Positions 1 through 10,831 are shown, counted from the stretch's first letter. The stretch: 64,000 bases of DNA from Serratia entomophila (GCF_021462285.1 NZ_CP082787.1:3596001-3660000), one strand, 5' to 3'. Program-made: numbers and translations. The notes: generated by a model from the letters alone, not told the origin.

Positions 1-1074
1 TAACGCAACAGGTTGCAACAGTTGATCGCCGGCATACAGCCGCGCATTGAGGCTGCCGACATAGTAGCGGCCGCCGCGCACCGGCGTCGCGTTGCCTTCC
101 GGCAGCACCACGCCGATCGGTTCCTGGTGCCAGCCAATCGGCTGTACGGTCAACTGCCAGAAATGGCCGCGCGGGCTGACTTCCAGCACCTGCACCGGCA
201 GCGGGCAACGCTCGCTGCTCTCGGTCGCCACTTCCATTTCCCACGGACGCAGGAACAGATCGACGCTGCCCTGATGCATCGGCTGGAACGACAGCGGCCA
301 CTGGTGCGCGCCGACGAACAGCTGCGAACCGCGGATCTCGCCGTTCAGGCGGTTCACCTCGCCCATAAACTCCAGCACGAAGCGGCTGGCCGGATCGCGC
401 ATAATCTCTTCCGGCGATCCCACCTGTTCGATATTGCCCTGGCTCATCACCACGATGCGGTCGGCCACTTCCATCGCCTCTTCCTGATCGTGGGTGACGA
501 ACACGCTGGTGAACTTCAGCTCTTCATGCAGCTGACGCAGCCAGCGGCGCAGTTCTTTGCGCACCTGGGCGTCCAGCGCGCCGAAAGGCTCGTCCAGCAG
601 CAGGATCTGCGGCTCCACCGCCAACGCGCGCGCCAGCGCCACACGCTGTTTTTGGCCGCCGGACAGCTGCGACGGATAGCGGTTGGCCAGGTGCGCCAAC
701 TGCACCATTTCCAGCAGCTGGGTGACTTTCTGTTTGATCGCCGCGGCGTTCGGGCGCTCGCGGCGCGGCAACACGCTCAGGCCAAAGGCGATGTTGTCGA
801 ACACCGTCATATGGCGGAACAGCGCGTAATGCTGGAATACAAAGCCCACCCGGCGATCGCGCGCGTGCACGTGGCTGACGTCGGTGCCGTGGAAGCCCAG
901 CTTGCCGCCGCTCTGGCTTTCCAGCCCGGCGATAATGCGCAGCAGCGTGGTCTTGCCGGAACCGGACGGCCCCAATAACGCCACCATCTCGCCGGAAGAA
1001 ATATCGAGCGAGATATCGTTCAATACCTTGGTGCGGCCGAAGAACTTGTTGATACCGTTAATCTCAATGCTCAT
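1..1074 (-). CDS. cysA: Sulfate/thiosulfate ABC transporter ATP-binding protein CysA (3' end cut by window edge)
   Basis: This is the cytoplasmic ATPase that powers sulfate and thiosulfate import through CysT/CysW. The reading frame runs off base 1 after 358 codons, so only a few C-terminal residues of a roughly 365-residue family member are missing. Visible motifs are Walker [10 protein letters not shown] near residue 35, the LSGGQ signature, Walker [12 protein letters not shown] and a switch histidine in VTHDQEEAM; a regulatory C-terminal domain follows. The ATG at 1074 lies inside the last codons of cysW (11-base overlap), which indicates translational coupling. It is the last gene of the visible cysPTWA operon. 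Confidence 0.96.
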   Translation of the reverse strand, partial: MSIEINGINKFFGRTKVLNDISLDISSGEMVALLGPSGSGKTTLLRIIAGLESQSGGKLGFHGTDVSHVHARDRRVGFVFQHYALFRHMTVFDNIAFGLSVLPRRERPNAAAIKQKVTQLLEMVQLAHLANRYPSQLSGGQKQRVALARALAVEPQILLLDEPFGALDAQVRKELRRWLRQLHEELKFTSVFVTHDQEEAMEVADRIVVMSQGNIEQVGSPEEIMRDPASRFVLEFMGEVNRLNGEIRGSQLFVGAHQWPLSFQPMHQGSVDLFLRPWEMEVATESSERCPLPVQVLEVSPRGHFWQLTVQPIGWHQEPIGVVLPEGNATPVRGGRYYVGSLNARLYAGDQLLQPVAL

Positions 1075-1939
1075 GATTTTCCTCCCGCTCGAGCCGTGCG
1101 TTCTGGCGTTCCAGACGCCATTGCAGAGCGCTTTTCAAAAATAGGGTTACTATCGCCATCAGGGTCAGCAGCGCGGCGGCGGTAAAGGAGCCGACGGTGT
1201 TGTAATCCTGCTGCAGCAGCTCAACCTGCAGCGGAAGGCTGTAGGTTTCACCGCGAATCGAACCGGACACCACCGAGACCGCGCCGAATTCGCCGATGGC
1301 GCGCGCGTTGGTCAGCACCACGCCGTACAGCAGCGCCCAGCGAATGTTCGGCAACGTCACCCGGCGGAACATTTGCCAACCGGAGGCGCCCAGCAAAATG
1401 GCGGCCTCGTCTTCCTGGCTGCCCTGGCTGAGCATCATCGGCACCAGCTCACGCACCACGAATGGACAGGTAACGAAGATGGTCACCAACACCATGCCCG
1501 GCCAGGAGAACATGATCTGGATGTTGTGCGCATCCAGCCAACCGCCCAGCAGGCCGTTGCTGCCGTAAAACAGCAGGTAAATCAGCCCCGCCACCACCGG
1601 CGAAACGGCGAACGGGATGTCGATCAGGGTCAGCAGCAGTTGGCGGCCCGGGAAGGTGAAACGCGTCACCAGCCACGCCAGCAGCGTGCCGAAAATCAGG
1701 TTGAACGGCACGGTGATCAACGCGATCAATACCGTCAGCCAGATGGCGTGCAGCATGTCCGGATCGAGCAGGTTGCCCCACATCGCGCCAACGCCTTTCG
1801 AAAAGGCCTCGGCGAAAATCGAAATCATCGGCACCACCAGCAGCAGCACCGAGAACAGCACGCCGACGACGATCAGCGACCATTTGGCCCAGTTGACGCG
1901 CGGGCGCTCGACGCCGTTAAACTCGGAAATATCAGCCAT
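1064..1939 (-). CDS. cysW: Sulfate/thiosulfate ABC transporter permease CysW
   Basis: This inner-membrane permease pairs with CysT to form the sulfate channel. The 291-residue protein has about six hydrophobic segments and the EAA-type loop contacting the ATPase ([19 protein letters not shown] around residue 180), followed by an [12 protein letters not shown] stretch typical of the family. Its start overlaps the cysT stop by one base (TGATG) and its end overlaps cysA by 11 bases. The compact arrangement supports one polycistronic message under the cysP promoter. Length is normal for the family. Confidence 0.96.
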   Translation of the reverse strand: MADISEFNGVERPRVNWAKWSLIVVGVLFSVLLLVVPMISIFAEAFSKGVGAMWGNLLDPDMLHAIWLTVLIALITVPFNLIFGTLLAWLVTRFTFPGRQLLLTLIDIPFAVSPVVAGLIYLLFYGSNGLLGGWLDAHNIQIMFSWPGMVLVTIFVTCPFVVRELVPMMLSQGSQEDEAAILLGASGWQMFRRVTLPNIRWALLYGVVLTNARAIGEFGAVSVVSGSIRGETYSLPLQVELLQQDYNTVGSFTAAALLTLMAIVTLFLKSALQWRLERQNARLEREENHEH

Positions 1940-2772
1940 CAGTGCCCCCCAATGCGGCGGCCGAAGCGGCTCTGCAGAACGTTAATGCTGAACAGCAGCA
2001 GCAGCGACGCCGCCAGGATCACCGAAGCGATGGCGCTGGCCGCCGGATAGTCGAACTCCTGCAGGCGCACAAAAATCATCAGCGAGGTCACTTCCGTCTT
2101 CCAGGCGATGTTGCCGGCAATGAAAATCACCGCACCGAACTCCCCCAGGCTGCGGGTAAAAGAAATCGCCGTGCCGGCCAGCAACGCCGGCGCCACTTCA
2201 GGCAACACCACGCGGCGGAAGCTCTGCCAGCGGGTGGCGCCGAGGGTTTCGGCCGCCTCTTCGTATTCCGGGCCCAGCTCCTCCAGCACCGGTTGCACGG
2301 TGCGCACCACGAACGGCAGGCTGGTGAACGCCATCGCCACCGCAATGCCCAACCAGGTGAAGGTAACCTTGATGTCGAAATGCGCCAGCCACTGCCCGTA
2401 CCAGCCGGTGGTGGAGAACAGCCCCGCCAGCGTCAGGCCGGCCACCGCCGTCGGCAGCGCAAACGGCAGATCGATCAGGCCGTCCAGCAGCGAGCGGCCA
2501 GGGAACCGGTAGCGCGTCAGGATCCAGGCCATCAGCATGCCAAACACCGCGTTGAACAGGCTGGCGACGCCCGCCGCCAGCAGCGTCACCTTATAGGCCG
2601 CCACCACCTGCGGATTGGAGATCACTTCCCAATACTGCGCCAGGCTCATCTGCGCCAGCTGCATCACCAGCGCGGAGAGCGGCAGCAGCAGGATCAGGCA
2701 GGTATAGAACAGGCTGCTGCCGAGGCTGAGGCCAAATCCGGGCAGAACCCGTTTGCTGGACAACGACAACAT
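1939..2772 (-). CDS. cysT: Sulfate/thiosulfate ABC transporter permease CysT (CysU)
   Basis: This is the first permease subunit of the sulfate/thiosulfate importer, 277 residues with six predicted membrane spans. The EAA loop is visible as EEAAETLGATRWQSFRRVVLP near residue 165, and LGEFGAVIFIAGN follows. It begins directly after the cysP stop codon with no intergenic base and overlaps cysW by one base, so all four genes appear co-transcribed and coupled. In enterobacteria this operon is activated by CysB with N-acetylserine during sulfur limitation; that regulation is inferred from the family. Confidence 0.96.
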   Translation of the reverse strand: MLSLSSKRVLPGFGLSLGSSLFYTCLILLLPLSALVMQLAQMSLAQYWEVISNPQVVAAYKVTLLAAGVASLFNAVFGMLMAWILTRYRFPGRSLLDGLIDLPFALPTAVAGLTLAGLFSTTGWYGQWLAHFDIKVTFTWLGIAVAMAFTSLPFVVRTVQPVLEELGPEYEEAAETLGATRWQSFRRVVLPEVAPALLAGTAISFTRSLGEFGAVIFIAGNIAWKTEVTSLMIFVRLQEFDYPAASAIASVILAASLLLLFSINVLQSRFGRRIGGH

Positions 2773-3795
2773 TTATTTATGTCCCGCCGCTAACAGCTGG
2801 TCGAGCTCGCCGCCGGTCGAGAAATGCGTTTTCATCACCTGCGGCCAGCCGCCGAATTGATCTTCCACCCGGAACAGCTTGGTGTCCGGGAACTGCCCTT
2901 TCGCCGCCGCCATCGCCTTCGGATCGTAGACGCGGTAGTAGAAGCTGGCGATCACCTGCTGGGCTGCCGGGCTATAGAGGTAGTTCAGGTAGTCCTTGGC
3001 CGCCTGCGCGGTGCCGTTTCTCTCAACGTTTTTGTCCACCCAGGCCACCGGGAATTCCGCCAGGATATCGACCGGCGGTACGATCACTTCATATTTGTCT
3101 TCGCCGTACTGCTTGCGGATGTTGTTCACTTCCGACTCAAAGCTGATCAGCACGTCGCCCAAGCCGCGCTCGACGAAGGTGGTGGTCGCGCCGCGACCGC
3201 CGGTATCGAACACCAGCACGTTTTTCAGGAAGCGGGTCATAAAGGCGCGAGTCTTGGCCCGATCGTTGCCGTCGGCCTGGCTGGCGGCGCCCCAGGCGGC
3301 CAGATAGGTGTAACGGCCGTTGCCTGAGGTTTTCGGGTTCGGGAATACCAGCTTCACGTCGTCGCGCACCAGATCGTTCCAGGTGTGGATGCCTTTCGGG
3401 TTGTCCTTGCGCACCAGGAACGCCATGGTGGAATAGAACGGCGAGCTGTTGTTCGGCAAGCGCGACTGCCAGTCGGCCGGGATCAGCTGGCCGCGGTCGT
3501 GCAGGATCTGCACATCGGTCACCTGGTTGTAGGTCACTACGTCGGCGCGCAGCCCTTGCAAGATCGCCAGCGCCTGCTTGGAAGAGCCGGCGTGGGATTG
3601 CTTGATGGTCAGCTTGTCGTTTGGATGTTGCTGGTTCCATTGCTGTTCGAAGCCAGGGTTCAGCGCGGTAAACAATTCACGGGAAACGTCATAGGAGCTA
3701 TTCAGCAATTCCGCTGCCGAAGCCGCGCCGCTGGCCAACAGCGCCGCCGCCAGCCACCCTTTCAGCACGATATTTTTAACCCGGATTTGTTTCAT
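2773..3795 (-). CDS. cysP: Periplasmic thiosulfate-binding protein CysP
   Basis: This is the periplasmic solute-binding protein that delivers thiosulfate (and sulfate) to CysTWA. It is 340 residues long with a Sec signal peptide whose hydrophobic core, [14 protein letters not shown], ends near residue 28; the mature protein opens with [15 protein letters not shown]. The family signatures QSHAGSSKQ and VVTYNQVTD are present. An AAGG element precedes the ATG. It heads the cysPTWA operon. Position and sequence favour CysP over the paralogue Sbp. Confidence 0.95.
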   Translation of the reverse strand: MKQIRVKNIVLKGWLAAALLASGAASAAELLNSSYDVSRELFTALNPGFEQQWNQQHPNDKLTIKQSHAGSSKQALAILQGLRADVVTYNQVTDVQILHDRGQLIPADWQSRLPNNSSPFYSTMAFLVRKDNPKGIHTWNDLVRDDVKLVFPNPKTSGNGRYTYLAAWGAASQADGNDRAKTRAFMTRFLKNVLVFDTGGRGATTTFVERGLGDVLISFESEVNNIRKQYGEDKYEVIVPPVDILAEFPVAWVDKNVERNGTAQAAKDYLNYLYSPAAQQVIASFYYRVYDPKAMAAAKGQFPDTKLFRVEDQFGGWPQVMKTHFSTGGELDQLLAAGHK

Positions 3796-3996
3796 TCTGC
3801 ACCTTAGCTCACTGAGTCAATCTTTCAGGCTTTCGCCTTATTGAAGACCAGTGTATTTATAACTAGGTGCGGAGCTGTAACGCTTTTATATACCGTTTGG
3901 TGATTTTCAAGCATCAAACGCTATAAGGCAGGGGCGGAGCGGTTTTGGCAAGGCGGGATCGGCACCGAAGCGGGCGCCGCCCGCCCCGGTGGAGCG
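3796..3996 (-). promoter_or_regulatory. Upstream region of cysPTWA, candidate promoter
   Basis: This 200-base gap lies between cysP and the yfeX stop codon. On the minus strand it contains a -10-like TATAAA (3856-3861) about 60 bases before the cysP ATG and an AT-rich tract TATATAAAAG further upstream. CysB-activated promoters usually lack a good -35, which fits. I cannot define a CysB site by eye because its consensus is loose. Confidence 0.4.
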
Positions 3997-4896
3997 TCAA
4001 AGTGACAGCAGGCGCGTCAGGGACGGCGCGAAGTAGTAACTGCCGGTCACCGCACGGCTAAAGCGCAGCATTGCATCGCGTTTGCCGTCCAGATCGCCGA
4101 ACATGCTCAGCAACTGCTGCTCGATGTTGTGCAGGCGCGCGCAGTAGGCGATGAAATAAAGCCCGTGTTTGCCGCTGGCAGTACCGTAAGGCAGGCTCTG
4201 GCGCAGGATTTTCAGGCCTTTGCCGTCTTCTTTCAGATCGACGCGGCTAACGTGCGAGGTATCCGGGCGCTGGTCCGCCGGCAGCTCTTCGCTGTCGTGC
4301 TTGGTGCGGCCGATAATTTGCTCCTGCTGCTCGGTGGTGAAACGCTGCCACTGGCGCAGGTTGTGTTCGTAGCGCTGCACCAGCACGTAGCTGCCGCCCG
4401 CGTCTTCTTCGCCCTCGGCGATGGTCGCCACCTGCGGGCGCTGGTCGCCCTGCGGGTTTTCGGTGCCGTCGATAAAGCCGCTCAGATCGCGCTCTTCCAC
4501 CCAGCGGAAGCCGTGGGTTTCCTCTTCGATTTTAATCGCGTTGCCGAACGCCGCCAGCGCGGCCTGCGCCAGCGTGAAGTTGACGTCATGACGCAGGGAT
4601 TGAATATGAATCAGCATATCGCGCTGGGTGGCCGGCGCCAGCCCTTTGCCAAGCGGCGTGAAGGGTTTCAGCTCTTTGGCGCCCTGGCCGCTGGACAGAT
4701 CGTGCCAAACGTCATAGCCAAAAGCGATCGCTGCGCCCAGACGCGCATCCGGGAACTGCTGCTGCAGCTCACTCAGCGTCTGGCAAAACTGTTTGCAGCC
4801 CTGGCGCAAATCGGCAAATTCACCCTGTACGGTAGCTTCCATAAAAATGGCGAAACGGCAGTGTTCCAACAAAATGCCGCTCTGAACCTGTGTCAT
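3997..4896 (-). CDS. yfeX: Dyp-type heme peroxidase YfeX
   Basis: This is a dye-decolorizing-type, heme-dependent peroxidase of the YfeX group (about 299 residues), a cytoplasmic enzyme acting on porphyrinogens and other donors. The diagnostic GXXDG motif appears as GFIDGTENP. The probable heme-ligand histidine lies in [14 protein letters not shown], and the C-terminal half ends [11 protein letters not shown]. An ATG 30 bases upstream is in frame, but I chose 4896 because a GAGG element sits nine bases before it and the family begins M-(S/T)-QVQSGIL. It stands upstream of yfeY as in E. coli. Confidence 0.93.
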   Translation of the reverse strand: MTQVQSGILLEHCRFAIFMEATVQGEFADLRQGCKQFCQTLSELQQQFPDARLGAAIAFGYDVWHDLSSGQGAKELKPFTPLGKGLAPATQRDMLIHIQSLRHDVNFTLAQAALAAFGNAIKIEEETHGFRWVEERDLSGFIDGTENPQGDQRPQVATIAEGEEDAGGSYVLVQRYEHNLRQWQRFTTEQQEQIIGRTKHDSEELPADQRPDTSHVSRVDLKEDGKGLKILRQSLPYGTASGKHGLYFIAYCARLHNIEQQLLSMFGDLDGKRDAMLRFSRAVTGSYYFAPSLTRLLSL

Positions 4897-5075
4897 GTCG
4901 TTATCCTCAATACCAAAATCGGGCAACAGGATTGGCTGTTCACGCCCGGGGTCCCTGTTACAAACGCGCGCTATGATACCGCATGGCGGCAGGATTGCAT
5001 TGCATCAACGCAAAGAAAATGGGGTTAATCGGTTAGCAATGCGGGCGCCGCACAGGGGCGCCCGTGGCAGAAGGG

Positions 5076-5660
5076 TTATTGCGGTTTGGCGTGCCAGATG
5101 ATTTTGCTGATGGTCCAGCTTTTCAGCGTGTCGTCCGGCGGGATGATATCCTGCGGGCCGGCCCACTTGCCGCTGAAAATGTAGGTGACGTATTTGCTCT
5201 GCTCCGCCACGCACTCCACCTTGCCGGCATCTTCGCCCGTGGCCGGTTTACAGGCGCCGAACGCTTTGCTGTACATGTCGCCGAACGGCGTGCCGAGCTT
5301 GTTGCCCCACTCGGTCGCCACTTTTTGGTCCATCACGTCTACCCGCTGCACGTGGCCTTTAGGTTCGCCGGTGATCACCAGCTTCACTTCGTCGCCGGAC
5401 AGCGCCTGATAATAAGAGACAATCTGGCCGTTGCTGGTCGCCATGCCGCCGCGCAGACGATAGTTGCCGTCCAGCCCGTCGTTGATGGCGGTTTCCGACA
5501 TTGGCGTGCCGGCGTTAAGATTGCCGACGCCCTTGGCGCTGACTTCAAGACTGCTGCCGAACCAGTTGAACGGCGACAGGCTGGACCAGGAGAAGTTGGA
5601 CAGGGTCGAACAGCCGGTCAGTAACAGCGGGAGCCCTAACAGCAGTGGGCGAATATTCAT
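5076..5660 (-). CDS. yfeY: Outer-membrane-type lipoprotein YfeY (DUF1131)
   Basis: This 194-residue protein matches the RpoE-regulated lipoprotein family YfeY. It has a short lipoprotein signal peptide with lipobox LLTGC (Cys near residue 16), and the rest is predicted soluble and periplasmic. The start at 5660 is set by an AAGGAG element eight bases upstream; a longer in-frame extension to 5816 lacks one and would destroy the signal peptide. Molecular function is unknown for the family. It lies between yfeX and yfeZ, conserved enterobacterial synteny. Confidence 0.88.
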   Translation of the reverse strand: MNIRPLLLGLPLLLTGCSTLSNFSWSSLSPFNWFGSSLEVSAKGVGNLNAGTPMSETAINDGLDGNYRLRGGMATSNGQIVSYYQALSGDEVKLVITGEPKGHVQRVDVMDQKVATEWGNKLGTPFGDMYSKAFGACKPATGEDAGKVECVAEQSKYVTYIFSGKWAGPQDIIPPDDTLKSWTISKIIWHAKPQ

Positions 5661-5816
5661 CTTATAGCTCCTTAACATCAATGGCATGGGCCGCTGGGAT
5701 CGCCCTGCCGCGCTCGGCGTTTTGCTGCGTGTCAGCCTCTCACAACTGCGCGCGCTACGCCATCGGTTGCCAGCTTGGAGTGCATAAAATGCGAAAAGTG
5801 CCGCACTTCGCCGCAA

Positions 5817-6281
5817 TTAGCCGGGTTCATCCTGCGGCGCGAAGCAGGCTTTCAGGCGCGCGTTCAGCAGCAGATAGGCCAACGCCAGGGTATCCAGCAG
5901 CACCAGCATCAGCTCCAGCGCAGGCGAGTTGCCGTCCTGTTGCCACAGGCTGAACAGCGAACCGCCCAGCGCCGCCAGCAGCGAACATATCAGCACCCAG
6001 CGCCAGGCGCGCCACAGCCGCGGCCATTGCAGGCGCCGCCCGCCGAGCAAAAACGCCAGCGCGGCCGGCAGCCCGAGCAGGATGCCGTACCAGAAACGCT
6101 GCGTGTCCGGGTAGAACAGCGCCAGCAGCTCGCTGCCCTGCTCGCGTGAGGCGCCGGCCATCACAAACAGCAACCAGGTGCGTGCCTGCAAAATCAATAC
6201 GCCCCAAAACCACAGCGGCAGGCGCAACGCGCCGTGCTGATCGTAATCGTCCGGGGAAAACCGGGGTGAGGATAGGTTCAA
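5817..6281 (-). CDS. yfeZ: Inner membrane protein YfeZ (DUF2919)
   Basis: This 154-residue protein has three to four hydrophobic segments (for example LWFWGVLILQARTWLLFVMA and ILLGLPAALAFLLGG) and is probably in the inner membrane. The N-terminal YDQHGALRLP motif is typical of DUF2919 proteins such as YfeZ. It is transcribed toward yfeY with a 156-base gap. Role unknown. Identification rests on family appearance and conserved neighbours. Confidence 0.82.
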   Translation of the reverse strand: MNLSSPRFSPDDYDQHGALRLPLWFWGVLILQARTWLLFVMAGASREQGSELLALFYPDTQRFWYGILLGLPAALAFLLGGRRLQWPRLWRAWRWVLICSLLAALGGSLFSLWQQDGNSPALELMLVLLDTLALAYLLLNARLKACFAPQDEPG

Positions 6282-6352
6282 CTGCCGTTCCTTGCCAAGA
6301 TGATGGTGACTCTTTCAGATGGGCGCCAGGATAACGCTTTTCAATGCGCCGG

Positions 6353-6369
6353 CTTAAGAAGCTCTTAAG
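6353..6369 (+). promoter_or_regulatory. PmrA-type box upstream of the OB-fold stress gene
   Basis: The direct repeat CTTAAG-N5-CTTAAG (spacer AAGCT) is a perfect match to the PmrA/BasR recognition pattern; QseB-like regulators bind a similar site. It lies 84 bases upstream of the ATG at 6454, with a TTTAAT -10 candidate at 6380-6385 and no good -35, as expected for an activated promoter. The match is seen directly; regulation by PmrA is inferred. Confidence 0.65.
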
Positions 6370-6453
6370 ATCCTTGTGCTTTAATCATCACTACCCGATA
6401 AGTAACCCGAATGACCGGGTACTGATTTTTGATGAAAGATAAGGAAGCTCAAC

Positions 6454-6852
6454 ATGAAAAAACTGACTCTGGCCGCATTAATCGCCTTGTGCAGCGCACC
6501 GGTTCTGGCTCAGCAGGGCGGGTTCCTGGATCCTGCCGCGCCGCAGGCCCAAACGCAAACCGCGCAACAGGGCGGCTTCTCCGGCCCCAGCGCCGCGCTG
6601 ACCACCGTGGACAAGGTGAAATCGATGAGCGACGACGCCTGGGTGATGCTGCAGGGCAACATTGAGCAGCGCGTCGGCGACGATACCTATACCTTCCGCG
6701 ACGCCAGCGGCACCCTGACGGTCGAGATCGACAAGAAGCGCTGGAATGGCCAAACCATCACGCCGAAAGACAAAGTGCAGTTGGAAGGTAAGGTGGATAA
6801 AGACTGGAGCAGCGTGGAAGTGGATGTGAAAACCATCAAAAAGCTGCCGTAA
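6454..6852 (+). CDS. Periplasmic OB-fold stress protein, YgiW/YdeI (BOF) family
   Basis: This 132-residue protein has a clear Sec signal peptide (MKKLTLAALIALCSAPVLA, cleavage before QQGG). The following bacterial OB-fold domain has the hallmark phrases VMLQGNIEQRVGDDTY and YTFRDASGTLTVEID. Family members (YgiW/VisP, YdeI) bind small ligands in the periplasm and contribute to stress and cationic-peptide tolerance. A GGAAG element precedes the ATG. The gene is not part of this locus in E. coli. A PmrA box upstream would link it to envelope stress, consistent with the family. Confidence 0.88.
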   Translation: MKKLTLAALIALCSAPVLAQQGGFLDPAAPQAQTQTAQQGGFSGPSAALTTVDKVKSMSDDAWVMLQGNIEQRVGDDTYTFRDASGTLTVEIDKKRWNGQTITPKDKVQLEGKVDKDWSSVEVDVKTIKKLP

Positions 6853-6859
6853 TCCGTTA

Positions 6860-6887
6860 CCCGGGGCGGCGATCGCGCCGCCCCGGG
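6860..6887. terminator. Strong GC hairpin between convergent genes
   Basis: A perfect 12-bp stem (CCCGGGGCGGCG against its complement, loop ATCG) sits between the OB-fold gene and the oppositely oriented ypeA. There is no U-tract on either side, so it is a candidate structural 3' end or rho-assisted terminator. Confidence 0.45.
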
Positions 6888-6893
6888 CGCAAC

Positions 6894-7319
6894 TCAATAT
6901 TCCTGGTCTTCGATCAGCCGCTTGCCCAGGTTGGTCACGCTCTGGATCTCGTAGCCGAGCTTTTCGTACATCTCAACCACGGTGTCGTTGTCTTCACGCA
7001 CCATCAGCTGGATCTTCGGGCAACCGCGCGCGATCAGCTTCTTCTCCAGGCGGTTGATCAAGGCATTGGCGATACCGCGCCCGCGATAATCCGGATGCAC
7101 GCCAAGATAGTAGGCCGAACCGCGGTGACCGTCGTAACCGCCCATCACCGAACCGACCACTTCACCGCCGACCTCGGCCACCAAAAACAGCTCAGGATCG
7201 TGATTCAGCTTGCGCTCGATATCCATCTCCGGATCGTTCCACGGCCGCAGCAGATCGCAGCGCTCCCACAGGGTTATGACCTCTTCAAAGTCGTCTTGTC
7301 GAAATACGCGAATTTCCAT
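6894..7319 (-). CDS. ypeA: GNAT-family acetyltransferase YpeA
   Basis: This 141-residue protein is a compact GNAT fold. Motif A is visible as [22 protein letters not shown], the acetyl-CoA pyrophosphate-binding loop being RGRGIA, and the C-terminal part contains MYEKLGYEI. It matches the conserved YpeA found between yfeZ and amiA in enterobacteria. Its natural acceptor is unknown. It is transcribed divergently from amiA. Confidence 0.92.
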   Translation of the reverse strand: MEIRVFRQDDFEEVITLWERCDLLRPWNDPEMDIERKLNHDPELFLVAEVGGEVVGSVMGGYDGHRGSAYYLGVHPDYRGRGIANALINRLEKKLIARGCPKIQLMVREDNDTVVEMYEKLGYEIQSVTNLGKRLIEDQEY

Positions 7320-7524
7320 CGATGTTGGCCGCTGTTAATTAAGGTGTTTATCTGATTATCGCGTGATTATTCACATACGCAATATCAAACTGCGATTTCC
7401 CGCGCTATTTGACCAGATTTTGCCGGTAACAGGCGTAATAAATGGAAATAGTTATCAGGTCGATTAATGATTATCAATACGATATAACGTCGCAAAATAG
7501 AATTTATCGATGGAGCGTCGCGTA

Positions 7525-8415
7525 ATGAAAAAGCAGGTTAAACAATTCCTCAATTTTAAACCGCTTGCCGTTTCCTCCACGCGACGTCAACTTTTGCTCT
7601 CCGGCCTGGCCGTTGCGCTGCTCGGCGCCAACGGCCGCAAGGCCAAAGCGGAGTCCGGCGGCATGCTGCGCAGCCAGCAGCACAGCAAACCGGCGCCGAA
7701 AGCGGCCGGCGCGAAGAGGATCGTGATGATCGATCCCGGCCACGGCGGCATCGACTCCGGTGCGGTGGGCCACGAAGGCTCGCAGGAAAAACACGTGGTG
7801 CTGGAGATAGCTAACCACGTGCGCCGCTTCCTGCATGAGCACGATCGTGTAGAAGTGCGCCTGACCCGTGAGGAAGACGAATTTATTCCGCTGTTCCAAC
7901 GGGTGGAGATCGCCCACCAGCATCAGGCCGACCTGTTTATTTCCATCCATGCCGACGGCTTCACCAACCCGACAGCCTCGGGCGCGTCGGTGTTCGCCCT
8001 GTCCAACCGCGGCGCCAGCAGCGCCATGGCGCGCTATCTGTCCAACCGCGAAAACGCCGCCGATGACGTGGCGGGCGGCAAATACAAGCAGCAGGACAAC
8101 TACCTGCAGCAGGTGCTGTTCGATCTGGTGCAAACCGACACCATCAACAACAGCCTGACGCTCGGCCGCCACGTGCTCGGGCAAATTCGCCCGGTGCACC
8201 ATCTGCACAGCGACAGCACCGAGCAGGCGGCCTTCGCCGTGCTGAAATCCCCGTCCATTCCCTCCGTGCTGGTGGAAACCTCGTTCATCACCAACCCGAA
8301 CGAAGAGCGGCTGCTGGGCACCACCGCATTCCGCGAAAAAATCGCCCGCGCCATTGCCGACGGGGTGATCAATTTCTTCGATTATTTTGACACCCATCAG
8401 CGAAAACCGCGCTGA
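7525..8415 (+). CDS. amiA: N-acetylmuramoyl-L-alanine amidase AmiA
   Basis: This periplasmic zinc amidase cleaves septal peptidoglycan during daughter-cell separation. The N-terminus carries a twin-arginine signal (STRRQLLLSGLAVALLGA), so export is probably by Tat. The amidase_3 domain begins at IVMIDPGHGGIDSG with the first zinc histidine; SIHADGF and VETSFITN supply further ligands and the catalytic glutamate. I chose ATG 7525 because GGAG lies nine bases upstream; ATG 7510 has no ribosome site. hemF follows after 69 bases in the same direction. Confidence 0.95.
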   Translation: MKKQVKQFLNFKPLAVSSTRRQLLLSGLAVALLGANGRKAKAESGGMLRSQQHSKPAPKAAGAKRIVMIDPGHGGIDSGAVGHEGSQEKHVVLEIANHVRRFLHEHDRVEVRLTREEDEFIPLFQRVEIAHQHQADLFISIHADGFTNPTASGASVFALSNRGASSAMARYLSNRENAADDVAGGKYKQQDNYLQQVLFDLVQTDTINNSLTLGRHVLGQIRPVHHLHSDSTEQAAFAVLKSPSIPSVLVETSFITNPNEERLLGTTAFREKIARAIADGVINFFDYFDTHQRKPR

Positions 8416-8478
8416 TGCTGCCGCCGCCGGCGAATAAGAGTATACTTAGCGGCTTGTTCAGCCAGACGCTATAAATGA

Positions 8479-9404
<926 letters not shown>

Positions 9405-9405
<1 letters not shown>

Positions 9406-9860
9406 TGCAGATTTGGGTCGATGCGGACGCCTGTCCGAACGTCATCAAAGAAGTGCTGTTCCGCGCCGCCGATCGCACCGCCGTGCCGGTGACGCTGGTG
9501 GCCAACCAGCCGCTGAAAACGCCGCCGTCGAAGTTTATCCGCACCCTGCAGGTGGCGGCCGGCTTCGACGTGGCGGATAACGAGATCGTGCGCCGCTGCG
9601 AAAAAGGCGATCTGGTGATCACCGCCGACATCCCGCTGGCGGCGGAAGTGATAGAAAAAGGCGCCATCGCGCTGAATCCGCGCGGCGAACGTTACACCCC
9701 GGACACCATTCGCGAGCGCCTCAACATGCGCGACTTTATGGATACCCTGCGCTCCAGCGGTATCCAGACCGGCGGCCCGAACGCGCTTAACCAGCGCGAT
9801 CGCCAGCAGTTCGCCAACGAACTGGACAAGTGGTTGCAGCAGGCGAAACGGGCGCAGTAA
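9405..9860 (+). CDS. yaiI: UPF0178 protein YaiI
   Basis: This is a 151-residue cytoplasmic protein of the YaiI/YqxD (DUF188) family, opening with [14 protein letters not shown] and containing [11 protein letters not shown] and [10 protein letters not shown]. The fold is PIN-like by family knowledge; a nuclease role is not proven. The ATG at 9405 shares one base with the hemF TGA, so coupling is likely; a GTG three bases earlier is less likely. The stop codon TAA forms the loop of an 8-bp perfect hairpin (9850-9868). In E. coli this gene is elsewhere, so its link to hemF is lineage-specific. Confidence 0.9.
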
Positions 9861-9956
9861 CTGCGCCCACGAAACCGGAGGTTTTATTTTCAAGCCACAG
9901 CCCGTAGTTACTCCCTATCCCATTATTTTAAAAAGAAATTACAGTAATTAACCGAT

Positions 9957-10796
9957 TCATTTCACAGGGGGCGTGACCCACAGGTAATCCGCCGCCTGCT
10001 TATCCATCCGAGTGCCAGACTCCGCCAGCATCAGCACCGTCGGCAGCGCCGCCGGCTGCAGATCCTGCACATGCAGGGGCACCCCAACCGATTTGGCGGC
10101 GTGATAACCGCCGGCGATCAGCAGCGCCGGCGCTGGCGCCGCCAGTAAACGTTCGGCCATGCGCCGGTCACGCTGTTGCTGAATGACCAGCATCGCATGC
10201 AGCCGTTCCGCCTCGATTTGACCGCCGTGCGAATTGCGAATGGTTTCCGCCAGCGCCTTCTGCACCACCGGTCGTACCGACAGCACGCCCTGGGGAAAGA
10301 CCGGTTGCTGATAAAACGCCATTATCTCGCTGCGATCCAGGTTGGCCGACAACAGCGGGTACGGCGCACGCATCGCCGCCATCGTCACTTCGCCATACAG
10401 TTCCCATTTCCAGCCCGGCTGCCAGTCAATCAGCTCGGCGACGCGGGCATCGCGCACCGCCGGATTGCCCTGCAGCCACAGCTTGACCTTATCCACCTTG
10501 GCCTGCTGATTGGGGTTGATCATCTCCATCAGCACGCTGCCCTGCGGCCGCTGTTGCGGCAGTTGCTGCACCAGCCACAGCTCAATCCGGTGGTGATATG
10601 GGTTATCGTGTTTTTCCCCGACGATCACCCGCGGCTGCGCCGCCAGCCGGGCCAGCAGTTGCTCGGGCGTCAGGGTTGCGCCGCTGCGCAAATCGGTGAT
10701 GGTGCCCAGGCGCTGCACGTCGTTTTGCGGCGACGTCGCCGGCGTGTGGCTACAGGCGGCAAGCACCAATGCAGCCAGTAAAATCAGAAATCTCAT
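9957..10796 (-). CDS. ChaN-family iron-regulated lipoprotein
   Basis: This 279-residue protein has a lipoprotein signal with lipobox LAAC (Cys 15). The soluble domain has the ChaN/PhuW-like pattern: GEKHDNPYHHRIE near residue 60, MEMINPNQQ, and a C-terminal GGYHAAKSVGVP. Family members are surface or periplasmic heme-binding proteins. The strong Fur box upstream (10832-10850) supports a role in iron or heme acquisition. It is monocistronic here, facing away from mmuP. The precise function is not established. Confidence 0.85.
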   Translation of the reverse strand: MRFLILLAALVLAACSHTPATSPQNDVQRLGTITDLRSGATLTPEQLLARLAAQPRVIVGEKHDNPYHHRIELWLVQQLPQQRPQGSVLMEMINPNQQAKVDKVKLWLQGNPAVRDARVAELIDWQPGWKWELYGEVTMAAMRAPYPLLSANLDRSEIMAFYQQPVFPQGVLSVRPVVQKALAETIRNSHGGQIEAERLHAMLVIQQQRDRRMAERLLAAPAPALLIAGGYHAAKSVGVPLHVQDLQPAALPTVLMLAESGTRMDKQAADYLWVTPPVK

Positions 10797-10831
10797 GCTG
10801 TTGCCCTGTTATCAAAAGTGGCGACATTATA

